61,076 nucleotides of DNA from Lysobacteraceae bacterium (GCA_021604725.1 BQJN01000008.1:1-61076), one strand, 5' to 3'; positions 52,036-60,372 are shown, numbered from the stretch's first letter. Made by a program: numbers and translations. The notes: generated by a model not told the origin, from the letters alone.

Positions 52036-53379
52036 TCAAGTTTCCGCAGAAACCTCCCGATCACGCCAAATCAACCCCTCAACGGCCAGCCCGTAGTCCA
52101 TTTTCTCGCCGGCCCAGCGAGAGACTATGGTGCTTGGGTCCAGGTTAGGTGATTGTCGGCGGTTGTGTGCGGTCAACGATACGACGTTTCCGCGGAAACT
52201 TCGGTCGCCGTTGGCATGGAGGATGGTTCCGTCTGGGCGAGTGAATTGGGTGTCGCCGTTGTCCAGCATCTGAACACCAAACCCACCCTCATGTACCAGT
52301 CGATGATGACGACGACATAGCAACACCAGGTTTGAGAGCTTGGTTTCGCCTCCGTTGGCCCAGTGTTTGATGTGATGCCCGTCGACATAACGCGTGCAGC
52401 TGCAGCCAGGAAAACGACAACCGCGATCGCGGCGTTCCAAGGCGCGACGAATGGACGGAGGTATGGTGCGTGTCTTGCGGCCAACGCTCAGAGTATCGCC
52501 GCATTCATTCTCAACTGAATGAACGACACCACAATCACAACTCAACCGCTGTGACGTTTCCGCGGAAACGTTGGCGATGCCTTCGAGTTCTGATTCGGCG
52601 GATTCTCCATCGTCGCGAAGGGTATCGACGGCGGTGTGAATGTTGACCAGATACTTGTCGCCGCCGGACTGCGTGCCGGATTCGCCAGCAAGGAAGTTAT
52701 CGGCCAAGGTTTCCAGGGCATCGGCGCGTCGAGTAGAGTAAGGCTCGGGCCTTGGCAAGTCGGTGCCGTCTTCGTGTTGCCGAGATTCATCAAAAGCATT
52801 ATCCATGGCCTTATCCAGTGCCTGAATAATGCTAGCCCCCTGCTCCGGCGAGAAGCGGCCCTTGAGTACCACCATGCCATCCGAGTCGACCTGGACGGAT
52901 AATGATCGACGCTCATGGCGCTGATTGTCCCGCTCCAGTGCCTCACGTCGTTTGACATTGCGGTAGTGCCGAACCAGTTGTTCAACATGCCGGGCCGTTC
53001 CGTGCCGCGCTATTGTCATCAGGAACTCTTCGTTTTCGGGCGTTGCGACTCGCGTCATTGCCCGCACCTTTGAGTAGCTGACTTTGCCTTTTGAGAACGC
53101 GTCGCTGATTTGGGGGAGGTTTTTTAGGGCATGAGCCACACGGACTTTTTCTCGGGCGGCGCCGAGGTTCGTACCCACCCTCCATGAGAGCCAATGTGCG
53201 CACGAGAGGACGCCTGCCCCGCTCCATCCGCCAGCCTCGTCGAACTCGCGTATCAGAACCAGAAGCTGGTAATTGGCGGCGGCCATGTGGCCTGCAAGCT
53301 CGGTTATTGAGGCTTCGAGTTGTTCTACGGTTGAGGCGGTTTGGGTGGGGTCTGGCTGGTTCATTCTTCGCTGTTCCAT
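52036..53379 (-). CDS. DUF222 - HNH endonuclease
   Basis: The 447-residue protein has an N-terminal DUF222 (13E12-type) helical region (residues about 10-240; AHWLSWRVGTNLGAAREKVR, VAHALKNLPQISDAFSKGKV, SYSKVRAMTRVATPENEEFL) and a C-terminal HNH nuclease (about 320-375): GCRFPGCSCTRYVDGHHIKH, then WANGGETKLSNLVLLCRRHH, with the two zinc-knuckle cysteines and the HH..N..H catalytic set intact. Such genes spread as multicopy selfish or repair-linked elements; the target is unknown. The start could be 53379 or the ATG at 53364. The gene contains the palindrome GTTTCCGCGGAAAC or a close match three times, and its last codons (VSAET, stop) come from one of them. Confidence 0.88.
   Translation of the reverse strand: MEQRRMNQPDPTQTASTVEQLEASITELAGHMAAANYQLLVLIREFDEAGGWSGAGVLSCAHWLSWRVGTNLGAAREKVRVAHALKNLPQISDAFSKGKVSYSKVRAMTRVATPENEEFLMTIARHGTARHVEQLVRHYRNVKRREALERDNQRHERRSLSVQVDSDGMVVLKGRFSPEQGASIIQALDKAMDNAFDESRQHEDGTDLPRPEPYSTRRADALETLADNFLAGESGTQSGGDKYLVNIHTAVDTLRDDGESAESELEGIANVSAETSQRLSCDCGVVHSVENECGDTLSVGRKTRTIPPSIRRALERRDRGCRFPGCSCTRYVDGHHIKHWANGGETKLSNLVLLCRRHHRLVHEGGFGVQMLDNGDTQFTRPDGTILHANGDRSFRGNVVSLTAHNRRQSPNLDPSTIVSRWAGEKMDYGLAVEGLIWRDREVSAET
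52040..52053. repeat. Palindrome GTTTCCGCAGAAAC (one mismatch), copy 1
   Basis: Differs at one base from the perfect palindrome of copies 2 and 3. It encodes the terminal VSAET of the HNH protein. Confidence 0.75.
52186..52199. repeat. Palindrome GTTTCCGCGGAAAC, copy 2
   Basis: A perfect 14-base palindrome inside the HNH gene, read in a different frame from copies 1 and 3 (codes FRGN instead of VSAET). Confidence 0.85.
52554..52571. repeat. Palindrome extended to 18 bases, copy 3
   Basis: ACGTTTCCGCGGAAACGT is a perfect 18-base palindrome within the HNH gene and encodes NVSAET between the DUF222 and HNH domains. Confidence 0.85.
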
Positions 53380-53487
53380 TGCGGTTTTGACACTGTTTTA
53401 TTATACAGCTAATTGGTGGTTTGATCTAGATGAAATGGTAATTAAATCAGTTGGTTAGATCGCCGCTGCCCCGAAGAAGAAACGGCT

Positions 53488-53765
53488 AACCACAGAGTTC
53501 GGGGAGGTCAGGGAGGCGCGCGCCACGCGTTTTAAAAATATGACACTAGGAGAGAAGGAGGGCCGGTGAGCGCAGCGGTTGCTGCGTTTCCTAGATTGAA
53601 TTGAATACGGGGATGTATCGCGCAGAGATCGCCAAGACGCAAAGGAAGAAGGAAAAGGCCGCTGGCGCGGGAATGAAATACAGGTTTAACCGCCGAGATG
53701 CCGAGATCAATGCGGGTGAGCCGCCGTTGGTGCGGGGTGCCCCAAGGCACGCCGCAGGTTGAACG
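53488..53765. repeat. Intergenic repeat, copy C (longest)
   Basis: Contains all blocks of the family in order: AACCACAGAG, GGAGGCGCGCGCCACGCG, GACACTAGGAGAGAAGGAGG, ATTGAATTGAATACGGGGA, CGCAGAGATCGCCAAGACGC, AAGGCCGCTGGCGC, AACCGCCGAGATGCCGAGAT, and GTGCCCCAAGGCAC (near 53740). It resembles the widespread 'cgcagaggacgcagaggaa' class of bacterial intergenic repeats. Confidence 0.75.
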
Positions 53766-53766
53766 A

Positions 53767-53784
53767 CCAGCCATGGATGGCTGG
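53767..53784. repeat. Hairpin with CCATGGATGG core
   Basis: CCAGCCA / TGGCTGG around a TGGA loop. The same layout (stem, [CT]GGA loop, TGG stem) occurs at 35626, 35709 and, on the minus strand, 38000. Confidence 0.7.
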
Positions 53785-53861
53785 GCTGGGGTTTCCAACG
53801 AAGTGAAAGAGTTTCGCCAGGGATGGCTGCTCCATTCGCCACCTACTCGGGCAAAGGTTAG

Positions 53862-53930
53862 AAACTCGCGACGCGAGCCACAGAGTTCAAAGAGATCAGG
53901 GAGGCCGTAATTCAGGAAAGTGCAGCAAAA
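53862..53930. repeat. Intergenic repeat, partial copy D
   Basis: A CTCGCG/CGCGAG hairpin followed by GCCACAGAGTTCAAAGAGA and CAGGGAGGCC, matching the left end of copy A, where a GCTCGCA/TGCGAGC hairpin also precedes CACAGAGCTCAAAGAG. Confidence 0.6.
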
Positions 53931-54231
53931 TCAGCGAGGTGGGTGAGCAATGGCATATTGGACGGCATTTTGATGTCCTCACTCAAGCATCGTGAGGATT
54001 GTGCTGCGTGGATTATGGCATTTCCCCTTTGAGGTGCAGCGATCTGGGTGGTTGGAGACTGCCGAGGCACCGTAGTAGGGGCCGCTAGCCGGTGGGTCGT
54101 TGGGATTGCCCCTAAAGAGCACGTTCAAGTCGATGCCTGTCCAGTATATGCATTCAGCCAAAGCTGACCCTTTCTTCTCAATCGGCGACTCAGTCGTCGG
54201 ACTCGAACCGCAAATGGCTTTTTTAAGATGG

Positions 54232-54263
54232 GGGTGTCCCAAATCGAAGAGGTGGGTGTCCCA
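54232..54263. repeat. Direct repeat GGGTGTCCCA x2
   Basis: The 10-base word occurs at 54232-54241 and 54254-54263, 22 bases apart. Its meaning is unknown; it may be a fragment of a REP-like element. Confidence 0.5.
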
Positions 54264-54406
54264 GATGTACCACGGATGTATTGTGCTTGGACCGCTAACG
54301 AGTCGAGAGAAAGTAAATTGTGAATGGACGTCTCACCTCAGAGTGAATATACTTTATGTGTTCCATTATATTTCAATACCTTACTCGCTATTCTTAGGGA
54401 AATTTC

Positions 54407-55555
54407 TTGACGCCAACGCAAAAGAGCCACCTCAGAAGTGCGGCGTGCAACACCGACCCGATAGTCGGACTAACGCATACCTACTATCGATATCCGGCAA
54501 GATTCTCCCCTGTCTTTGCGCGCGCATGCATCGAGCAGTTCTCGAGACCTGGCGATCTCGTGCTGGACCCCTACATGGGCGGAGGCACAACAGCGTTAGA
54601 GGCCATGAGCGTCAACCGCAAGGTGATTGGCTCGGATATCAACTCCCTTTCACTGTTTGTAGCTAAGGTCAAGACAACGCCGCTTGGGCCGGAAGAGGAG
54701 AAGGAGGTTAAGGTCTGGGTCCGAACTTCAGTGAAAACTCAGAGTTGTCGCCATGAACTTGTCTCAGATGACGAGTCCGCCCCAAAGAACCTGTCCGCGC
54801 CATCGGTACGTTGGCTGAAGAAAACAATTGCGTTGTTTAAGCAGTCCGCTTCGCAACTTCCTTCGGACGGTTCCAGAGACTTTGCCAAATGTATCCTTCT
54901 AAATGTGGGCCAATGGGCGTTAAACGGGCGCCGTAGAATTCCGACTGTCACAGAATTCCGAGCCCGAGTTGAATCAGTGGCGTGTGAGATGCTCCAATCG
55001 AACTCCGAGCTGGCCAATTCAGTGAACTGGGTGAGCTCAGAGCACAGACCGATCCTGCGACGAGCTGATGCTGAGCACATCTATCTCGACGAAAAGATCG
55101 TTTCGGCAGGACCTGTGGATCTCGTCGTAACTTCTCCTCCCTATCCGGGCATACACATGCTCTACCATCGATGGCAGGTAGACGGCAGAAAAGAGACTGA
55201 CGCGCCTTACTGGATTGCCGGCTGTTTAGATGGCGCGGGCGCGTCACATTACAACTTCGCGGACCGAAAGCTGGCCGCGGAGGGAAGGTATTTCGATAAG
55301 GCCCTTCGCAGCTTTTCCGGTATTCGGTCTGTCATGAAGCCAGGTTCCGTGTTGATCCAGATGATTGCGTTCTCCAACCGGGCTCGTCAGCTCCCAAAGT
55401 ATCTACGTATGATGGAAAAGGCAGGTTTTAATGAGCATCGAGAGGCTGGTGAACGTCGCATTTGGCGAAGCATTCCGCGGCGAAGATGGCACGCAACGCT
55501 ACAAGGACGAACGTCGTCGTCGAAGGAAGTTGTGCTGGTTCATGTCGCCAGATGA
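54407..55555 (+). CDS. Site-specific DNA methyltransferase (amino-group type)
   Basis: The 382-residue protein has an N-terminal motif X-like segment (YYRYPARFSPVFARACIEQF), the AdoMet-binding motif I in LVLDPYMGGGTT (residues 51-62), a central variable region that may recognise DNA, and catalytic motif IV TSPPYPG at 242-248. The TSPPY form fits N4-cytosine or N6-adenine methylation. The order I before IV with a long insert between them resembles alpha-type enzymes. It starts with TTG behind AGGGA (eight bases), the only start before the motif-X region. Its stop lies one base from the stop of the convergent GHKL ATPase gene, so it probably supplies self-protection for that system. Confidence 0.88.
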   Translation: MTPTQKSHLRSAACNTDPIVGLTHTYYRYPARFSPVFARACIEQFSRPGDLVLDPYMGGGTTALEAMSVNRKVIGSDINSLSLFVAKVKTTPLGPEEEKEVKVWVRTSVKTQSCRHELVSDDESAPKNLSAPSVRWLKKTIALFKQSASQLPSDGSRDFAKCILLNVGQWALNGRRRIPTVTEFRARVESVACEMLQSNSELANSVNWVSSEHRPILRRADAEHIYLDEKIVSAGPVDLVVTSPPYPGIHMLYHRWQVDGRKETDAPYWIAGCLDGAGASHYNFADRKLAAEGRYFDKALRSFSGIRSVMKPGSVLIQMIAFSNRARQLPKYLRMMEKAGFNEHREAGERRIWRSIPRRRWHATLQGRTSSSKEVVLVHVAR

Positions 55556-55556
55556 T

Positions 55557-58070
55557 TCAGTCATCATCCCCCGAATCCAATGCTTCGAGGGTGGATTCAT
55601 CGAGCCCTCCCAACTGATCAATGATTGCAATCAATACGGGCGCGATGGCCCGGGTAGCCTTGTCAATCGCGTCATTTATCGATTCATCCTCTTCGCCACG
55701 CTTCGCGTCTTCAGATGCTTGATGCAGCATGCCGAGTCCTAGCAGGACCATTCCGTACTTGAATTTTGCTTCAATAATCCGCGGATCCTGCCTAGAGTAC
55801 TTCATGTCGTTCTGCAACGAGTTGTTGCTGAGGTTTATGTAGAATACGTGAGAATATTGAGTCTCGCCGTCCTCACCGACGATCGGGTCCGAGATAATTT
55901 TGCACGCCGACTCATGACTGAACCTGTGCTGCTTCCAACAATCGTCTCCTTCTCGGACCTCGATCACTTCTGGCAGCTGGATTCCGCGATCGCCACTTCC
56001 AGCTCCAGGCCCACTGTTGGCGCGCGCTAATCTCTTTCCACTACCACCTTTATGTTTCGATTTCTGCGTTACGGTAAGACAGATCGTATTCACAAAGGGC
56101 TGGACGAGAGTTGGGTCGGCCACCGTCACGCAGATCGTGAGAAAATCTCCGACTTCGGCGTCAGCGGGAAGGTTCATGCTGAGGTGAGCAATTCCGCTTC
56201 CAAGCGAGAAGGAGAAATCAGGCGCTTCGAGATCATCCGAGGACGAGTCGACGATTTCTAGATCAAGTGTGCCGGCATCGGTTGATCGAGAGAAGTACTC
56301 GTCCTCAACGTCTGTTTCGAAGTCAACGCGGATTCTTCGCCCATATTCGCAATTCCGCTCGTAGATTTTGTTTCCGGCGTGTTTAGGTATTCGAAAGTAA
56401 GTTGGGTGCCGTTTTCCCTCGTATCGAGCTTTGTCTTTTGTAGTGAGTTTTCCGTCGCCGTCTCCCTTGCCAGCCCTGTTGAACGGCTTAGACAGCCTTT
56501 GGCCCTTTAGGAAAAGCTGATTTAGGGTAGGGGAAGCCTTGAGAACCCGGCCGAGAACTTCTTCTAGCGGCTTTTCGTCACTTAACTTGTCTTCAACCTC
56601 TTTCCTTCTCCGTTCGTTCTGGAGTTTGGCGAGGTCATGGTTTTCTCGAAGCAAGACCTCCAACTCCTTTTCAAGTCTCTTCCGAATCGGGTGCTGGCTG
56701 AGTCGATCACGGCTACTCATGAAGAGATCTTCGCGCTCCGTGACTTTGAGTTTTGAGCAATCCACGAGGACCAGCAGCGAATCTTTTAATCGTGGCAAAT
56801 CTACGGACTTTCTATAGAAGATGGATTTCGGCAGGTGGCCGTGAGCTTGGCCGTTGATCGCAAAAATCACCCCTTCGTTCTTTAAGTAGGTAGCGGCTTT
56901 ATCGCTCTTAAACGCGTAGATCCTCGCCTTCATTTCCATTCCGGCGGTCGAAATCTTCGCCGTCTTTGGAAACCCCTCTTCCAAGTTGTCGCCCTTTCCG
57001 GCTTCGAGACGAACTGCCAGACCAGCAAGTGGCGTAGAGTAACTGCCATCCTTACCTCCATAATTGCGGCACTCGTGTAGGGTCAATGGGAGAGCAATTT
57101 CAGGCATGAGCCTCTCCAACGCGAACAGAAGACCGTCTTTCATCAAGATATTGCTCTGCCCGCAGTTCGCGGTCTCGTATTCGTAAAGCTTTATTGCAGT
57201 TCCCCATTTAGCGCCCCGCTTGTACGCATGGTTGCCCTCGGGGAGGATAGGTAATGAGTCTGCCGTGAACGACAGAACGTCTCCATGTCTAGGGTCGGCA
57301 GCCGCATTGACCGGTGCCAGGTAGGTATATTCTGAGTGGCGAGGCTCTCCGGCGCGATTGCTCGGCTCTTCTCTGCGCACGACGGTTACACCCCACTCGC
57401 TCGCTGTATCGTCATCGCTCACCATCGCTGCGAGAGCAGGGTCTCTTCTTGAAATTACTAGCTGGATCCCACCTTCACAGAAACGAAGTGCCCCAGAGCC
57501 TCCCATGTTGAACTTTCCCTGCACGAACGGGATGCGCTGCTTGTTCTTTTCATTGAGCGACAGAATCGTATTCGGCAGGCGTCTTGCGCTCTGTCCTTCG
57601 CCGAGGTCGGTTATGGTCAAGCACATCCGGTGTCCTTTCTTGTTTCTAGGCTTAGCACCTGTAGCGGCGATAGTAATGTTTTTTCCTTCTTCCCCACGCT
57701 TCTTTTTAGACCATTGACTTATCACTCCTGCTTCATCATCCGGCGACTCTTTTCCTTCGTAAAACTTAGCAACCGCGTCACGGACACTAGACGGAGCTGC
57801 TTCTGACTGCGGATCTATTCCTCGACGCAGACATTCCCGCATGAGCCTAGCGTCGACGCTATTGATGGCCTTTTCGACCAAGGCGGCCTCGGGTACCTGC
57901 TGCTGATTTCCGACTTGCGCGAAGTTCCCCTCTTTATCACCGTACAGACGCCACAAGTCCTTGTTCTGCCAAAGACCTGCTGCATAGAGTAGATTGATCA
58001 CCTCCTTTGTGCTGTCAGCTCGCAAGAGGCTAAGGGCCAACTCCTTTTTTTCACTATTTGATAGTTTCAT
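55557..58070 (-). CDS. MORC-like GHKL ATPase, candidate defence ATPase
   Basis: The 837-residue protein has a Bergerat ATP-binding fold: N-box EKAINSVDA (Glu66, Asn70, Asp73), G1 box DLGEGQS (155-161) and a G2-type loop FVQGKFNMGGSGALRF (182-197). The spacing and LSLNEKNKQ before G2 recall MutL/MORC-type ATPases found with methylases in prokaryotic restriction-like operons. After it come a transducer-like region, a charged coiled segment (about 515-560, RLEKELEVLLRENHDLAKLQ) and a C-terminal beta-sandwich (about 640-740) plus a small tail. No nuclease motif is seen. The ATG at 58070 with AAGGGGTG upstream overlaps the previous gene (ATGA), giving a coupled pair. Confidence 0.8.
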   Translation of the reverse strand: MKLSNSEKKELALSLLRADSTKEVINLLYAAGLWQNKDLWRLYGDKEGNFAQVGNQQQVPEAALVEKAINSVDARLMRECLRRGIDPQSEAAPSSVRDAVAKFYEGKESPDDEAGVISQWSKKKRGEEGKNITIAATGAKPRNKKGHRMCLTITDLGEGQSARRLPNTILSLNEKNKQRIPFVQGKFNMGGSGALRFCEGGIQLVISRRDPALAAMVSDDDTASEWGVTVVRREEPSNRAGEPRHSEYTYLAPVNAAADPRHGDVLSFTADSLPILPEGNHAYKRGAKWGTAIKLYEYETANCGQSNILMKDGLLFALERLMPEIALPLTLHECRNYGGKDGSYSTPLAGLAVRLEAGKGDNLEEGFPKTAKISTAGMEMKARIYAFKSDKAATYLKNEGVIFAINGQAHGHLPKSIFYRKSVDLPRLKDSLLVLVDCSKLKVTEREDLFMSSRDRLSQHPIRKRLEKELEVLLRENHDLAKLQNERRRKEVEDKLSDEKPLEEVLGRVLKASPTLNQLFLKGQRLSKPFNRAGKGDGDGKLTTKDKARYEGKRHPTYFRIPKHAGNKIYERNCEYGRRIRVDFETDVEDEYFSRSTDAGTLDLEIVDSSSDDLEAPDFSFSLGSGIAHLSMNLPADAEVGDFLTICVTVADPTLVQPFVNTICLTVTQKSKHKGGSGKRLARANSGPGAGSGDRGIQLPEVIEVREGDDCWKQHRFSHESACKIISDPIVGEDGETQYSHVFYINLSNNSLQNDMKYSRQDPRIIEAKFKYGMVLLGLGMLHQASEDAKRGEEDESINDAIDKATRAIAPVLIAIIDQLGGLDESTLEALDSGDDD

Positions 58071-58771
58071 TCGGCACACCCCTTCGTTATCGCGCGAATT
58101 TCGGCTATTGAATCTTTGTCCAGAGCGCCGGGGTCGTAAGCGTATCCATCCCGACCGCACTTTTGAAGTGTGTTGGACTCTCGTAACCATGCAAATGTCA
58201 GATACACCTGGTACGTCGGAACTTCATTTTGATCCGCGTCAGTCACCGGGAAGATTTCTTCGATAGTGAAAGTCTTGTTGGGGGAGTAAGCCGTCTTGAG
58301 CTTCTTCACGACAAGCTCTACCGAACTCCAGTCAGCACGGTGCTCATACTCTTCTCGGCGCTTCTTCGACCACCCGACCTTGACTAGACGATCACCGTCA
58401 ATGCGAAACTTCGGGTAAGTCCCTGGCTTTCGTTGGCTGGTCGGCTTGCTGGCCGCAGACGCTCTCGAGTTGGTCCTCGTGGGACTCGTGGAGGTCACCG
58501 TCTTGTTGGTTGCTTTAGCTCGTGAATCCGCTTTTGAGCGGTTGTGTTTCGGTGCCACTCGAGGAGCCTTCGCATCCGCCGTGTCGATCGCGCTCGCAAG
58601 ATGCGTCGCAAGCTTCGCAATTTCGGCCAATGCTTCGTACTCGTGACGCTGCATACATTCCTGCATCAGGCCTGTCAGCTGCTGTGCGGCGGTTTCAATA
58701 ATTCGCTGTGCTTTGATCACTGTATTCATACAGGCACAATACAGAGAATCTGCCTCCTTGTAAATAGACAT
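58067..58771 (-). CDS. Predicted winged-helix-like protein coupled to the GHKL ATPase
   Basis: The 234-residue protein (or 220 from the ATG at 58729) has an N-terminal helical region, a Ser/Thr/Lys/Arg-rich low-complexity linker (about 70-115), and a compact C-terminal domain of about 115 residues: YPKFRIDGDRLVKVGWSKKR, KTFTIEEIFPV, VPTYQVYLTFAWLRESNTLQ, KCGRDGYAYDPG. The last part reads as a winged helix, so DNA binding or recruitment of the ATPase is my inference. An AAGGAGG at about 58750 lies inside the frame, which leaves the start open. Its stop overlaps the ATPase ATG, so the two are made together. Confidence 0.7.
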   Translation of the reverse strand: MSIYKEADSLYCACMNTVIKAQRIIETAAQQLTGLMQECMQRHEYEALAEIAKLATHLASAIDTADAKAPRVAPKHNRSKADSRAKATNKTVTSTSPTRTNSRASAASKPTSQRKPGTYPKFRIDGDRLVKVGWSKKRREEYEHRADWSSVELVVKKLKTAYSPNKTFTIEEIFPVTDADQNEVPTYQVYLTFAWLRESNTLQKCGRDGYAYDPGALDKDSIAEIRAITKGCAE

Positions 58772-59157
58772 ACAGGGGCGGCGTGAAAACTTTCACTGTA
58801 TTTTCCGTGTATCTGTGGATCAGAGGAAGCGAGCCAGGGTGAACTGAACGACGAAGGTATTGGTGGCGGAGAAATGGGGTCGTTGTAGGGCTCGGCGGGC
58901 GTTTGATTTGCTGCGCCAACGACTGGTTTGCCTTCGGCAACCCAAAACAGCTATCTCAAGCGCAATGTGACTCACTGACTGCCGTTACGAATTTAGCCCA
59001 TAAACCTGTAAACGCTCTCTACTTTTAATAGTTGTATACTTGCGTTGATGAGGCGTGGTTATTGCCATCAATGACTTACGTCCAAGGACTGGACAAATGC
59101 CGACGGCAGAAGGCGCCCCAAAAGCTCGGTTGGGCCGCAGAACAAGAGGGGTAGGTA
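58772..59157. other. Divergent promoter region of the candidate defence genes
   Basis: This 386-base space separates the winged-helix/GHKL operon (leftward) from the PLD nuclease (rightward). No gene is seen. A TATACT at 59034-59039 in an AT-rich run is a possible -10 for the nuclease, without a clear -35. I saw no obvious operator palindrome. Confidence 0.4.
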
Positions 59158-60372
59158 ATGAAGGTTTCAGTTCTTAATGCCAATTCGCTTCGCACGGCTT
59201 TGCTTCAGTTGATAGCTCGTCATGAACAAATATATATGGCCGTCGCTTGGGCTCACATGAGCTTAGTAGCAGATCAGTTGATCGAGAATTCACACAAATT
59301 CAAATCAGTAATCATCGGCTTGGATTTTTGCTCCTCGCACCCAGATTTTGTAGATGAATTGGTTGGCGTCCAGAATGCGTTTGCCTTCCAGAAGCGCGGG
59401 GTTTGCTTCCACCCCAAAGTCTACTTATTCCGAACTGGCGATAATGTTGATGCAATCGTTGGTAGTGCCAACCTAACCAAGGGCGGGTTGGGGACCAACA
59501 TTGAAACTTGCCTGCAGCTAAGCTGCGACGCGAACGAGGCTCCTATCCCTGCATTACTCGCAGAAATCGAATCCCATGCTGCCGATGGGCAACCGGTAAC
59601 CCAGAACTTGGCGGACGAATATCGCCGGCAGGCCGAAATCGCAGCACGCCACCCAAGGCCTTCGCCGCTTATCCTGCCAAAGGAGCAAAACGATTCTAAG
59701 AAAATCAGTTTTGATCTACTGAGAATGAGTTGGGCGGATTTTCTTCTCGCAGTAGAAAAAGATACGAATCACGACTTCTCCGCCCGGCTGAAACTCCTGC
59801 GCTACGTCCAAACCTCGCTTGCCCAAGTGAGTTCGTTTGGCGAGCTAAGTTGTGCAGATAGAAAGGTCGTTGCGGGCGTCCCCCACCGTGAGGCAAGTGA
59901 AACGTCCGGACTAGAGCAGATTGGATGGTTTGGCTCTATGATCGGCTCAGGCGCGTTCGTCAAACTCATAGCGACGAATAGCAGTGCCATGGCGGAGGCT
60001 ATCGATAGCATACCTCGCCGAGAAGTGGTGACCAAGGATGACTATGATAAGTTTTGCGAGCTATTTACAGATGCTTTTGCGGGCTCCGCCAGAGGCGGTG
60101 GTCGTGCGTCGGCTACAAGACTACTAGCCATGAAACGGCCTGATGTGTTTGCTTGTGTAACTGACGGAAACGTAAGGGGTTTAGCGAACGCATTGGACTT
60201 CGCACATTCCACGTTGAACCTAACCAACTACTGGGATCGTGTGGTCGAGCCGATTAGGTCTGCAAGTTGGTACAATTCTCCTAGGCCAACTGGCTCATCT
60301 GCTGAAGCGTGGGACTGCCGCGCCGCACTCCTAGATGCAATCTATTATGAAGCTAGGCCCGAGCGGCAGTGA
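59158..60372 (+). CDS. PLD-superfamily (HKD) nuclease-like protein
   Basis: The 404-residue protein has one PLD half-site: FHPKVYLFRTGDNVDAIVGS followed by ANLT, with the H85xK87 pair and the Ser103/Asn105 of the HxK..GSxN motif. The N-terminal strand-helix order (IYMAVAWAHMSLVADQLIEN) fits the same fold. Single-motif members such as BfiI and the NgoFVII family are restriction nucleases that act as dimers without metal. Residues from about 180 form a separate helical domain of unknown role that could recognise DNA. GGGGTAGG just before the ATG supports the start. It diverges from the GHKL operon and is the only nuclease candidate nearby. Confidence 0.82.
   Translation: MKVSVLNANSLRTALLQLIARHEQIYMAVAWAHMSLVADQLIENSHKFKSVIIGLDFCSSHPDFVDELVGVQNAFAFQKRGVCFHPKVYLFRTGDNVDAIVGSANLTKGGLGTNIETCLQLSCDANEAPIPALLAEIESHAADGQPVTQNLADEYRRQAEIAARHPRPSPLILPKEQNDSKKISFDLLRMSWADFLLAVEKDTNHDFSARLKLLRYVQTSLAQVSSFGELSCADRKVVAGVPHREASETSGLEQIGWFGSMIGSGAFVKLIATNSSAMAEAIDSIPRREVVTKDDYDKFCELFTDAFAGSARGGGRASATRLLAMKRPDVFACVTDGNVRGLANALDFAHSTLNLTNYWDRVVEPIRSASWYNSPRPTGSSAEAWDCRAALLDAIYYEARPERQ

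Larger units (their letters stand above)
53380..54406. other. Gene-free repeat-rich stretch before the methyltransferase
   Basis: About one kilobase with no supportable gene. It holds an AT-rich segment (53390-53460), long repeat copy C, the TGGA-loop hairpin at 53767, the partial copy D, and two direct GGGTGTCCCA words at 54232 and 54254. The last 120 bases before the methyltransferase are AT-rich and probably include its promoter. Confidence 0.6.

Noticed and set aside
54188..54207. A tRNA-like T-arm (GGTTCGAGTCC on the minus strand)
   Set aside because: Only three stem pairs form around the loop and no acceptor, anticodon or D arm can be drawn on either side. It may be a relic but is not a tRNA gene.
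49932..54406. CRISPR array in the repeat region
   Set aside because: The repeats are long, few, irregularly spaced and internally variable, with no spacer pattern and no cas gene nearby.
54100..54666. Open frame crossing from the repeat region into the methyltransferase
   Set aside because: It overlaps the methyltransferase in the wrong frame, and its unique part shows no domain and lies in a region of repeat debris.
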